From the NCBI GenBank assembly GCA_965153455.1, contig OZ234496.1, positions 1,054,001-1,118,000 of the forward strand: 64,000 bases of DNA, written 5' to 3'. This document shows positions 49,701-61,194 of this stretch, one piece after another. A program made the translations under genes and the position numbers. Numbering within the stretch: the stretch's first letter is position 1; every line of letters begins with the position of its first letter. The notes under the pieces are model-generated. The model did no database searches, had not been told where the DNA came from, and worked only from the letters and a program-made list of their open reading frames with translations. This DNA is from Sphagnum compactum (taxonomy: Eukaryota; Bryophyta; Sphagnopsida; Sphagnales).

Positions 49701-52700
49701 TTAATATGTTGGATTCCACATATGAAGGAGCAAAATAATTCACTATTCATTATATATATTTAGCACAGCCGTTCCCTAAATTGTTCTAATTATGAATACA
49801 ATTTTATAATTAAACTTTCATTTATGTCACTCAATGTGAAATGAAATACTTGTAAAGTTACAATGTCATTTTTATCTAGAAATTGTATATTTGTTCATGT
49901 GTTTGCCACAAATGGCCCCATGATTAGTAAATGCAAATAAATAATTGTGAGTTCTTGAAATTATTCCTTGGTTTATTGAGTTGGAAATCAATATTATGTA
50001 TTTCCACAAGTATTGCAACTTTAAAACTATGGGTTGAGGCCAAATAAAAGTCCATCCATATATTAATTTTCTTCCAATTGGATTAAATGTTTGGCCCAAA
50101 ATGAGGTACACCATTTCCCCCAATTAATGCATGTTTGTAGACATCAATCATTTTGGTCAATTTGTTTTTTTTTTTGGGGTTTGTTGGCTTGTTTTTGCTT
50201 TACTTTTCAAGGAGCCAAGGCCTTGCTCTTATTGTGATACACTACAATATGTTTCAATATCATTGCTCCTTGAAAAATCATTAATGAATGCAATATTATT
50301 TATGCTATTGTGAAACCAAAATTGGGAATTGTTGTGGATTTATAATGGTTGGTGATTGTTTTTAATCATGAAAATTATAATCACTGATTAACTAAACAAT
50401 TATGAAATGAAAGTGATTTAGTTGTTCCAATCATGGTGAGTTATGTTCATAGATCCATGGTCATAAAATTTTCGATAAAGTTATGATTTAAAATTAGTGT
50501 TTCAAACCAAGGAAATTAAGTGATATAATGAGATGTGTGTGCAAACCCATCTTCGGGTGGTACCATTAGAAATCACTTCCAAAACATTCTTGAATAGTAA
50601 AATTGGTGAAATAATATTTTTGACCCGTTTTAAAACTTTTTTTAATTATAATTTTTTTAAAAAACTATTTCATGCCAAAGTATATATTTAAAAATGTTCA
50701 TTGGAATTCAAAAAGGTGAGAATTCTTGCAATTAAAAAAAAATTATAACGATTTAAAAAAAAATCATGCTCTTGAAATTTGAAAATTCATAATTAAGCTA
50801 TATCTACTCAATAGATTACATTAAAATATAATCAAATAGAAAATCAAAGGTATTGTAAAAATGATTTACCAAGAAAAAAACTTAAAACATGTTTCAAAAT
50901 AGTGTTCTTTACCAAAAAGTTCAAAGAAAAGAAACATTTACATTCTTAAAACTTTTCATAAATACAATGATTAATACATTAAAATACAATTTTTTTTGAT
51001 GTCATTAAAATTTAAAATTATTATTCAAGCATTTTTTATATTTAAAAAATTCAATGGATCCAATAAAATGAAAGTGTGATATTCCTACTAGTACCATTCA
51101 AGAATGGGTTTGCCCATGTGATATGTGCCATGGGAAGTCTTAACTTCCACTTTTTCCAAATGTTGCACAAAAAATATAATGTGAACAACATATTGAAAGA
51201 AATTAAATTCTATAAATTATTTCAATATAAATAAGGTGCCTAGATTTGGATATATATATCTGTAATATTTTAAAAATATTTTCAATTTTAAAATAATATT
51301 CTTTTAATATTATATTATTTCATATCATTACAAAAATATCTTTTTATTTCACATGTTCCATATAATAATCAAAGAGTCAATTCCCCTAGGATATGTTCAT
51401 GAATATATATATAGTGTAAATACACATATTTTAGTCTACAAAAAAATTAAATTCAATGGACAAATTATAATTTGAAGATCTGAACTTCACATTTAACAAA
51501 TTGAAGTGTATAACATACATGTTTATTTTAAATGTGTACCAAAAAGTAATTTGACACAAAAATGTTTGAGAACCAATATGCAAGTTGTATTATGTAAAAT
51601 ATATGGAAATTATATGTCCAAAATAATTGAACTATTATGTTCATGGATAGGGATAAAGGTGTTACATTTTCTTATATACATATGTGTATTGGAAGATTGA
51701 ATTTAAACCTCCAAACTTTGGAATAATGACCTATTATGGCATGGGCGATTGAATTAATAACAAGATCAATGTTATATTATTAACCTTTTATTACCTTATG
51801 AAATTGTTGATTGACTAAAGTCGGGCCATTGGATGGCGTCAATTTTTTTTTTCAAGGTAGAATTTAAATATTTCAAAAATATTGAGAGGGTAGATCTCAA
51901 TGTTTTCTCTTATCTAGGTTGACCTTATGTTGACCTTAAGTTGAAACCAAACCATGGTAGCATCAAAACTAAACATGAATGACCTAACATTGATAACCTC
52001 GATATTTATTGAGAACTAGTTGTCAATTAGCTAGAGTTATATTGAAGATATATTTGAATGAATATTTCACTTTCCAATTAAGAAATCAATGCAAATTTGT
52101 AGAATGTTACATATAACCAAGTGAACAACCCACTATAACGGGCTTCTTGATTTTTTGTTTATTGGAAAATAACTGTGTTTAATATTTATGTACTCAAATA
52201 GTTTCATGTAAGGCAAGGCCTAGAAACTAACAAAGTGATTTAAAATGGGAAGTGATTTAATTTTATCTTCAACACATTTATGAAGATTTTGGGCTTTACT
52301 ATGTTGAATCTTTGTGCAATGTGTTGCTTAGAGTGACTTAAATTACCCCCAAAGATTGTTGCCTACCTAATACAATCCTAAATGAATTGTTTACTTGTCT
52401 CACTTGACTATTTGAAATACTTGGGTTCTTGCATATTTTTTCATTCGTAATTTGTTATCAATGCCCATGACTATAATCAATAGATTTTTATTGAAATAAT
52501 TTTTTTTGAAAAAAAAAGTTTGACAACCCCAATAGATTTATTCCAAATATTTAATATTAATTAATAAATTAGTTAAGTTTCCCATTTTTGGTTATTTTAT
52601 TGAGAAATCTCAATGATTTGGATAATCCCTTATATGATTGTTCCCTATATGGGGAAGATTTTGAGTTCAATTCCTTGAAAATTTAACAAATTATTTGTTT

Positions 52701-54652
52701 ATTAGCAAGCCCTTTTCAAAATTAATTAGTGCCAATCAATTATACCTATAGTAGTCAACAAGTTAACAACTAAATTTAAACAATTCACATCTCACAGTTT
52801 AAACATGCCACATATATATATATATAACAATTGCTCGAAAGGTCCATCATGACATTTCGTTTGCAACATTTTCAAATTATGAATTGTCAACAAAATTTGA
52901 TGGTTTAAGATACAAACCATGAGTGATAATACAAATTAGAATAGGTTAATTGATTTCATGGTGTTTTTCAATATGAATCCCATTTTGTATAATGGCTTTC
53001 CTTGTATTATAATTTATAGCATTTTTCAATTGAGATAGTATTTTTAAATGTACAAAGAAATAAACTATCATATAATTGTTCCAATTTATAGTGGTATCAA
53101 TGGAAATTGGAAGTTAAATTATTTTAAGGAGATCTCCAAAATCTTTGCCTCCATAGATTTGGGGAAATCATAAAGTTAGGTATGGGGAATGAAAGGACCA
53201 ATACCTACCAAATTAGTACAAAAGAGTAGATACAACCATTTATCTCTTCCTTTGTTTTGGTTTTTTTGAAGTTGCATTAGTGGCTACTTTTATGGGGCCC
53301 ATTTATGAAATATTGGTACAAGGATTGTAGTTGAGGGGAGGTTTCATGGTTGCATGGTAGTTGGCTTGCATAATCACATTAAAAAAAAAGAACTTGTAGG
53401 TCTAATAACCCTTCATTTAAAAGTATTGAGACAAACACCTAAATTGGTTTCATGTTAATTCCAAAACAATTGTGATTTTTGAGAATGTTCAACTATGCAA
53501 ATTTGTTTTTGTTCAACTTCAAGTTGCACCCAAAATTAGGGTAAATGACCCCAATATTCATAATCTATTGTCTAGGAAATTGACGTTCAAGTTTTTCAAT
53601 GAGGCCATTTGTAACTAATGTGCATTGTTGCATCATGTTATCCACTACAAGCAACCAATCATGTGGGAAACAACATAAATTACTCAGTTGTGCTTGTGAA
53701 CCATATATGTGTGCTCATAAAATCAAAATGTAATGTAATCAAGGACCCACACCATCAACAAAACATCATTAAAATGATCAACTATGTCAAAAAAAAGCCT
53801 TGGATACATGACCATTATTATTCCCATACTTCATAATTAGATCCATAAACATTATTTAAATATCAACCTCATAAACTTTCACCACACCGACATAATTGCA
53901 AATAAAAATATTGTGATTATGTGCAAACAAATGAAAACACATTAAGCCCCAAAAAACTTATAGTCACAAGGATAATTTTTTTATAATTGATTTTTTTGGT
54001 AATATATGGTCATCACATCTTGGATCATTTTCGCTTGCTTAAAGGATATTCAATTAGCTTTAGACTTAATCTAATCAATTATTTTGAAAAATCCAACAAA
54101 CATTGACAAATTTGAACTTATAAAATATATTTGTGACAAAATAATATTCATCACAAAGTTTGAAATTTTGAATATATATTTCAAAACTAGGGTTGTGGAT
54201 GGAATTCTTGGGTGAATTTTTTTATGGTGTATGAAATTGATATACATCAATTAAATTTTAATTTTTTTTGAAATTTAAAATTTTTGGAAAAAATGTGTTT
54301 TTTTTGCATTTGTTTAATAATGAATGCATAATAATGTCTTTTTTTTAGGAAAAAACCACTACCATATCAAAGAAGAAGAAATTATATATATATAGACATT
54401 GCATTATTTTTTCAATTTTCTTTTGTTTGGAAACGTTTCATGACCCACAAACATGAGGCAGTATGGCGATTAAGAAATTGTAAATTATATATTTTATGTA
54501 CATTGATTTCATTCAATTCTCTTCATTTAACTGTTAAATCAAAATTAATTTTGATTCAAAATGAATTTTGAGTTTTAAAATGTTGTTGTGCAAACTCTAA
54601 ATTTGTTTTGCTTGTGTTTAGGATAATCAAAGGATGCCATCAAGATTTTAAC
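46761..54652. other. Long AT-rich intergenic stretch
   Basis: About 8 kb without a recognisable gene. Visible structure: a divergent direct repeat of about 90 bp (46832-46925 and 47405-47500, sharing 'gtgat.tagcca' and 'agccaaattttggctaca'), a telomere-like patch near 47668-47690, and long A/T runs around 50590-51400. No RNA gene or retroelement protein motif was seen. Confidence 0.5.
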
Positions 54653-55150
54653 TTATTGCATACTATAATACTTATTATTATACATCATCTTTTTTGAACA
54701 AAAGTGGTTCACCATTAGTGTGCTTTCATCCAAACTTGGAAAGATTTTACACCCATTCAAGAAATGATATTTAACACAAGTCAAACACATAAAGATCTCA
54801 ATGTCACAAAGTAATTCCAAGTTTGCTTTGGTGATGGCATTAAATGCATGCTCATCAAATATGTGTACAACTAAGTTTCTGGACTCCTCCAAAATCCGCT
54901 TTGTATGTGAAAACATAGAAATCCACCAAGTTTTATGTTGTGGAATTTTTTTGGGCCTTGTGTTCCATGAACATAACAAGTTTCATTCATTCTCTCCAAA
55001 GTTTGCTTTGGACTTTGCACATAATAAACGTAAATCAATTGCATAAACGACTTGATCTTGAAGACAAGAAACAACTAGGACAAGGTTTGCATGGCTTGCT
55101 TAGTGTGCATCGTGTTGTTCATGGAGTGCACTCCTCTTCATTGACGGGCG
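54653..55150 (-). pseudogene. DUF4371/hAT-like transposase fragment
   Basis: On the minus strand, short frames carry pieces typical of the central region of plant DUF4371 hAT-like transposases: NNTMHTKQAMQTLS, YVYYVQSPKQTLE, TWWISMFSHTKRILEE and NAITKANLELLCDIE. They lie in the expected order but different frames, so the copy is broken. Neither N-terminal zinc finger nor C-terminal dimerisation region adjoins it. Confidence 0.6.
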
Positions 55151-56153
55151 GTGAGGATTAAAAAGGGTCAACTAGCCAATGACTGGCAGATATCAAATAT
55201 TGCCCTAGAGCAATATCATATTCATACAAAATACAAGAAAGATGAAGAAGTTGAACATGCAAATTCATAGCTGGATTCATCGTAAAAATGGCAAATTTAT
55301 ATGTGCTGCAGATGAGATCAATAGGAGGAAACTGTTCTACAGACAAGACTTGCTGCATATTGGGGAGGCAGTATAGTAATAAATGGATTCAAGTGGGGCT
55401 TTTGCAGAGGAGGAAGATCTGTAGGAGTTGAGGGAATTGGGAAGTCTTAGGACTTGGCCGGGGCATATGCAGCATCTTCTCAATTGTATATGGAGAACTT
55501 ACATCAGGTAGTAATAGTCTCAAAGGGATCTGAAGGCTTCCTTCTCTTCAGCTTTTTTGATTTACTCCTTTCAATGTAGGTTTTTGCAGAATTGACATAG
55601 ACCCCCCTCTTCTTATGTTTCCTCTTCAGTTGCTGGAGCTTGAGGCAACTCAGCAGTTTTCAAGGTAGCAGGATTAGCTGCTGCTGGAATATATAACAGC
55701 CTAATTAAGCAGCAGCTAAACATGCTTTCCACTCCTCTGACAACCACCCAGCAAATCTGTCCACCAGCATTCAAATTAAGCTGAACTCAATGTGATTCAC
55801 AGAGAAAATTGATTAAAAATTGATCTAATTATGTCTGCCAATGTAACCACAACAGACTCTGTGTGTTTCTTCACATTGGGCAACTGACTCCTTTGAAGAT
55901 CGCAGACAGATTCCAACTACACTGGTTGTTCAAGCTGGCAATGTGCTTACTCTTCCATATTTGACTTTTTATTCTAGACCCAACTGTAGAAGTCTTAGGA
56001 CTTGGCTGGGGCACCAACTCTGTTGCACTAATTGTTTCTGGATTTTTCATGTTGTCTGAAACAAACATTTGCTCAGAGATTTGAAAATCAGCTGGTCCAA
56101 GATTTTGAAAATACTCATTTGGTGATTCAAAAGAAGCAAATGTGATGTGGTAC
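55151..56153. other. Region downstream of the patatin-like gene
   Basis: The minus-strand frame at 55871-56227 continues past the last recognised patatin exon with no further domain; this is probably 3' UTR or a decayed last exon. The phrase 'agaagtcttaggacttgg' occurs at about 55441-55458 and again at about 55990-56007, a short direct repeat about 550 bp apart. Confidence 0.4.
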
Positions 56154-58804
56154 CTGTGACTTGCATCCCAGTTGCTTCCCGCTTCAGGGATGGCAGCGAG
56201 CTTGCCAGTAATAAAGTTGCATTCCAAGACTGGATCATGGAGGGTTTTATGCCCTCAAGGCCATCAGCTTTGACATATTTTCAGGTGTTGGGTCATCAAG
56301 GGATGTAAGAGTCCCTGACAAGTTGTTGTTCTGTGAAAGACCAGATCGACAATGCAGCAAGTTAGCAAACATTTGGGGCTGAATCAAAGATTGAACAAAC
56401 ATTTATGGAACCCACAAACGAAAAAGATTCATTTGACTATCCAAATTATTGTGCTCCTGGCCTTGTGATTTTTCAAAGATGTAGCTTGGGTACAGATTTT
56501 AGCAGTGTCCACACACTTTGTGGCACCTATTATTGTGTTTTCACCAAAAGGGATGATTGGAAGCTGGTGGTACCTGGATTTGAAGGTAATTGCCACAAGA
56601 TTCCTTAGCCTGGAACATAGTGGAGAGGTTGTAGTCCACCATGTCTGCACTTGCATTAAGCACAGAGTTAATCAAGGGTGTATCACCACCCTTGTTTTAG
56701 CACCCATTGTACTGCAGTCCGCCATGCTGCATCACTTGCAGAGTAGCCAAGCTGATGCTGCCCTGTTCCCAATGACAGCACCAAAAGATTGCAGAAGTCC
56801 TGTGGGGGAAAAAAGCACACAAAAGACACTTGACAAGGATGTCAATCAAAGCTTCAGTTACCATGTGTCAAACTTCATGACAATTATGTGCACACACTTT
56901 GAGGTTCAAAACTGGTTTCACCCCCCCATTTGAAGATGTTCAACCCTCCCTAAACCCTAAAAAGATGAAAAAGTCTAGGTTGTCTATGAGCTCAAGGAAA
57001 GGATAAAAACACAAACTGTATAATTCATTCTTTCTGCAGGAGCACCACCTGTTTGCACTTCCTTCATTACTTGCGTAATTCCCACATAAGTCTGGCAACA
57101 GTACATTGGCACAAGACATACCAAAATTCAGACTACTAAATGTGGTATATATTGATCAAAAGAGTTGAAAAAAAAATTGAAGAAAAAAATTTATAGGTAT
57201 GATGAAGCTGGGAGAAACCAATTTACCGGATTGTTGACAGCTAATCCTCCATCAATCATGTTGAACTCTCTTATGCGAGGAGGATGCACCTGCATATCCT
57301 GAAGGGTGAACTGCACCGGAGGAAAGTATGTGGGAGCTGCTGTTGTAGCCTGACACATGAGCTTCATAGGTGCATTATGAAGTGGATCTTGCTTTGCCTG
57401 CAGCTCGACCAATATTATTACAACCCAATTTAGTTGATGATCTCCATCATTAGATCAGATCAGGTCACAGCAACTTAGGGTGTTGAGTTCAGGTACCTGA
57501 ACTCTAACACCTGAAATTCACTAGACTCTCTCATCAACAAATCTGAACAGTCACATGTGGCAATTCGTCACTTTGCAGATTGATGCACATATTATGGTTC
57601 TGTTATGTAAATTGTAGGGGAACTTGGTTCTGTGTATCATCCTCATCATCACATTTTAACACCCAAGATCCTCTCTCGATGGCATTCAATTGAAGCATGT
57701 GGAAATCATCATCATCATTATCATCATCATTGACCTTAGGGTTTGGTCTTACAGGGAGCTGGCTCACATGGGTGTAGCATCATCATGAGAAGGACTGTCA
57801 AGCAAGTTAAGTACACCTGCCATGAGGAGAAGAAGACCGGTTGCTGGAGCTTCATATCAAAAGATGGGATGATGACAGACAGGAGAGCATTCAACAGAAG
57901 ATCACCACCCAAGTTGTCATGAAGCAGCTTCTCCAGCCCTTTGGGTTTGTACTTGGGCCCTAATAGTGATGCGATGGTTGTCCACAACTGCCCACAAGGA
58001 CCCCTGCAAATGACAACATGATGCAGGGCAGCTCAAATTTCATATAATCAAGTTTCCAATTGTAAGGCTCAAGAAAGACTTGGCCCATTGATCATGAGCA
58101 AGTCATGCTGATGATGAATGAAGTAGCTGAGAGGTTCAGAGTATAAGAGGAACAAGTGCCAGAGGCTAATTTGTACTTGATTAGTGGGAAGATGGTGGCA
58201 GCAATGTTTATGTACAAGTCAGTGACTCCCTTGGCAGTGAAGAGGGACCGTGTGGGGTCTTTGGTAGATGGGGTGGTGATCATAGCTGTGATGAGCCCTC
58301 CAGTACTAGTCCCTGCAACCAAATCGAAGTAGTCCAGCAGTCTTCTTTCTGCTCCATCCAGATCCTACAACAATAATAAATAAATAAAATTTAAATCCCC
58401 CACCGTGCCCACCATCCAAACGAACCATCATCATCATCATCACAAGCTACAGGCAGAACTGCAGAGTCATCAGATCCCAGCTTCAGGATCATCAAGATGG
58501 TGCTTATGACCTCCAGGCTCATGATCAAGATCATCATCAACTGCGTTGAAGCTTGCCCCCTTGATCTGCACAACTTAATCCAATTCTTTTGATACTCATT
58601 CTCATAGTGGACTGCGCCATCAACGATTGCAGATCAAGTTGGAGAATGTGATAATTTCTCGGCTAGAATTCTTTTTGTACATACCTGGAGTTTGCTTTCA
58701 AGCTCAGCAAGCATGATAGCAGAGATAACCCCTCGCACTCCGCCTCCATCAATACTCAGAATTGTGAGGCGTTTTCCTGTCAACCCCTTGGGTTGAACTG
58801 CCAT
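56154..58804 (-). pseudogene. Patatin-like phospholipase gene with two apparent frameshifts near its 3' end
   Basis: Exons 58804-58685, 58364-58177, 58003-57817 and 57397-57227 join in phase. They carry the full catalytic dyad setting: oxyanion loop DGGGVRG (residues 19-25), nucleophile elbow GTSTGG with Ser60, and the Asp214-Gly-Gly motif. A further exon starts at 57091 (TYVGITQV) but its donor is unclear. The exon 56799-56574 has LLVLSLGTGQHQLGYSA and, after a one-base frame change near 56690, ASADMVDYNLSTMFQA. The exon 56330-56154 has LSGTLTSLDDPTPENMSKL and, after another one-base change near 56254, ECNFITGKLAAIPEAGSN. The family are acyl hydrolases releasing fatty acids from galactolipids and phospholipids. 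The frameshifts would truncate the protein after the catalytic Asp. Real decay or assembly errors in G-runs are both possible. Confidence 0.75.
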
Positions 58805-59104
58805 GGGGATAAATTCGGCTTCCCGGCGTTGCTGTAAGCTTCTAGAGGTCGAGCTTTTTTGCAACTAATATTATATTTTCAGAGCTTTTGCTAGCTAGCT
58901 AGTAAACTCCTCACGTCTGTCTGTCTGTCTGTCTACAAAAGATGACGATGATTCAAGCATGAAGCAATCGCACAGCTTGGAATCAAAAGCTTGGGATCCC
59001 AACTCAAACCGACACTGGAAGAAGAAGTTGATGAGTTCCTGGATCACCCAATTCACGGATCGGTCTGCTGAAAACAACGGATATATGCAGCCTAGTAGCT
59101 GCTC

Positions 59105-59131
59105 ACCTCTCTCTCTCTCTCTCTCTCTCTC
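59105..59131. repeat. (CT)n tract upstream of the patatin-like gene
   Basis: An uninterrupted CT run of about 27 bases about 300 bp 5' of the start codon, giving GA on the gene's own strand. Its position fits the 5' UTR or promoter. Confidence 0.85.
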
Positions 59132-59430
59132 CTGTGCAGCTGAAATTGTTTTGTACTACTGCAACAAAGCTGCAGAAAACCCAACTGTTCTAAGAGCTTG
59201 CTTCAAAGGAAACATATTTATACAGAAAAGCAAAGAAAGAAAAACCAGACTTGGATGCACGAATTGTGCAGTGCAGGCCTTAATTTAGAGTTGGCAAAAT
59301 TAGCTTCCACAACACGCCTTTGTTAAGAGGCTCTGCTTGAGATCAACATTTGACCAGCAAGCTTTCCATTAGTGATCATGGATGATTGCATAAGCAAGCA
59401 ACCCTTGCACATGAAGAAGATGATCCAGCA

Positions 59431-59467
59431 TTCCCCCCTCCGCCCCCCCCCCCCTCCCCCGCCCCCT
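59431..59467. repeat. C-rich tract, candidate G-quadruplex on the minus strand
   Basis: Five or more C-runs of 4-12 bases separated by single t or g. On the minus strand, the sense strand of the patatin-like gene, these become closely spaced G-runs. The tract is about 630 bp upstream of that gene's ATG. Confidence 0.8.
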
Positions 59468-59469
59468 GG

Positions 59470-60439
59470 TGCACATACTAGTTTCTGGGTCTTAAAATTA
59501 GTGACCAAGAAATGATTAATTAATTAATTCTCAATCATGTTGAGTAAAACTTTGATTGATTTTTCTTAATGCAAATCTGCTGCTGCTGCTGCTGTGATGA
59601 TCAGCAGAGGAGCTAGCTTCCATGGGGGCAATGATCTGTATCCAAATCATCAATTTGCAAATTTCAATTGTTGCAAAGAAGTTGAAGACAAAGAAGAAGA
59701 TGAAGATTCAAGATGAGGACCTTGGTTTTCACCCCCTTGCAAGGGACAAGTCCTACATGGTGACTTCTGGTCCTTGCAAAGGTACTTACTTCAAAAGAGT
59801 CAATGTACGTTTTTGCAGAATTAACCAAGTGCATTTTGTTTTCCACCCCTTACCGTGGACCCAGCTCACATTCCCCATACTGACTTGGGTTTTGCGTTGC
59901 TTTGCATGACCAGTGATGATCGACAGTTAGAATTGGATGTCCATATCACTTTGCTATCTATTATGGATGCTTCATTAAATGAAATAAAAATGATGAAAAC
60001 TCACATCCCCCATTTTGTTACCACTTCATCATCTACTAGTCACATGCTTCATTAATATATGACTATGATTTTCTACACATAGGATTCAAAGTAATAGTTT
60101 ATAACTAAAGTCATACATATAGTCATTTAGGACTTGTAATCATAGATTTCTTAATATAAGGATTTTTTTTTTTAGTGATTGTTAAATATCATAGAAAATT
60201 GAATTAGGGTTGTCAAAACCAATATGATACGGCCATTTTGTGTTGGGTGTTGTGTTAACATTTGTCTTAACGCATTGGTCACGTTCATAAGGACTAACAC
60301 AAGAAAAAAATTCTTTACATTCGGGTTGCCCCATTATGTATGGCAACCAAAAACGGATTTAGTCGCCATAGGATTGGCGACCGAAATTTTTTGATCACCA
60401 CAACATCAACAACTGAAAAATGGCAATTAAAATACCTTA
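59470..60439. other. Intergenic, no gene seen
   Basis: A 95-codon plus frame at 59622-59909 has no recognised domain. The rest is AT-rich. Confidence 0.4.
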
Positions 60440-60860
60440 ATTCTACTAATCAAACCTATTTTTTGTGTTTTTTCAATGGAGGGAAGGAAAAACACGTGGA
60501 GTCCATGTTATTTGATGCTAGAAGACAAGCTAGGGATAGTGAAATGCAAGTTTTGCGGCAATGTCATTTCATACCACAAGGATGGAATGCTCTTCCATTT
60601 GGGCTATCGATATGATGGCAATGGGCGAGTTGGAGTTATACTTTGTTCAAGGGCACAACCATGAGTGAAGGCCCTATTTGCCTAATGTGGCAAACTTGTC
60701 CCTCCACCACTAAACGATATGGAAGTATTAGCCCATTTCCTTGATGGGCAAATAGAGAACGTGACCATTGAAACATTGAATAATTCATTGGAAGGAAAAT
60801 TTGTTTCAATGTCTCAAATTAAGGGGGCTTGAATTCCCCTGGAAACATAATTAAAAAAGA
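60440..60860 (+). pseudogene. BED-type zinc finger fragment of a hAT-like transposase
   Basis: The plus-strand frame at 60476-60664 has CKFCGNVISYHKDGMLFHLGYR followed by DGNGRVGV, the N-terminal zinc finger of plant hAT-like transposases: a Cys-x2-Cys pair then spaced His. It ends in a stop soon after. Translation beyond 60664 shows multiple stops. It is in the opposite orientation to the larger relic that follows, so the two are separate insertions or one rearranged copy. Confidence 0.6.
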
Positions 60861-61194
60861 TGGGTCCACCAAAATCAGAGTGTTGTTGCAAAGTGGATTT
60901 TGAGCAAGGGAAAAATTGCAAGTTCACAAATTGACTTGAAAACATAAGTTTCAGAATAGATAGTTCATTACCTCAAAACTTAGCCACACCCTTATTTGAC
61001 ATTCGAATTTTTTTTGTAGCTTTGCTAAACCTTCAAAAACCCCACAAGCTCCATGAGCTTGCTTGCAACTATGCATTGACATCATAATGTGTTTTGCCTT
61101 GCCACTAGGCAATGGTTTGATCGTAAGGAAAATTCTATAATGCAAAAACATGCTAGCTATAAAATCGAATGCATAGATCGAAATGCACACTCAA

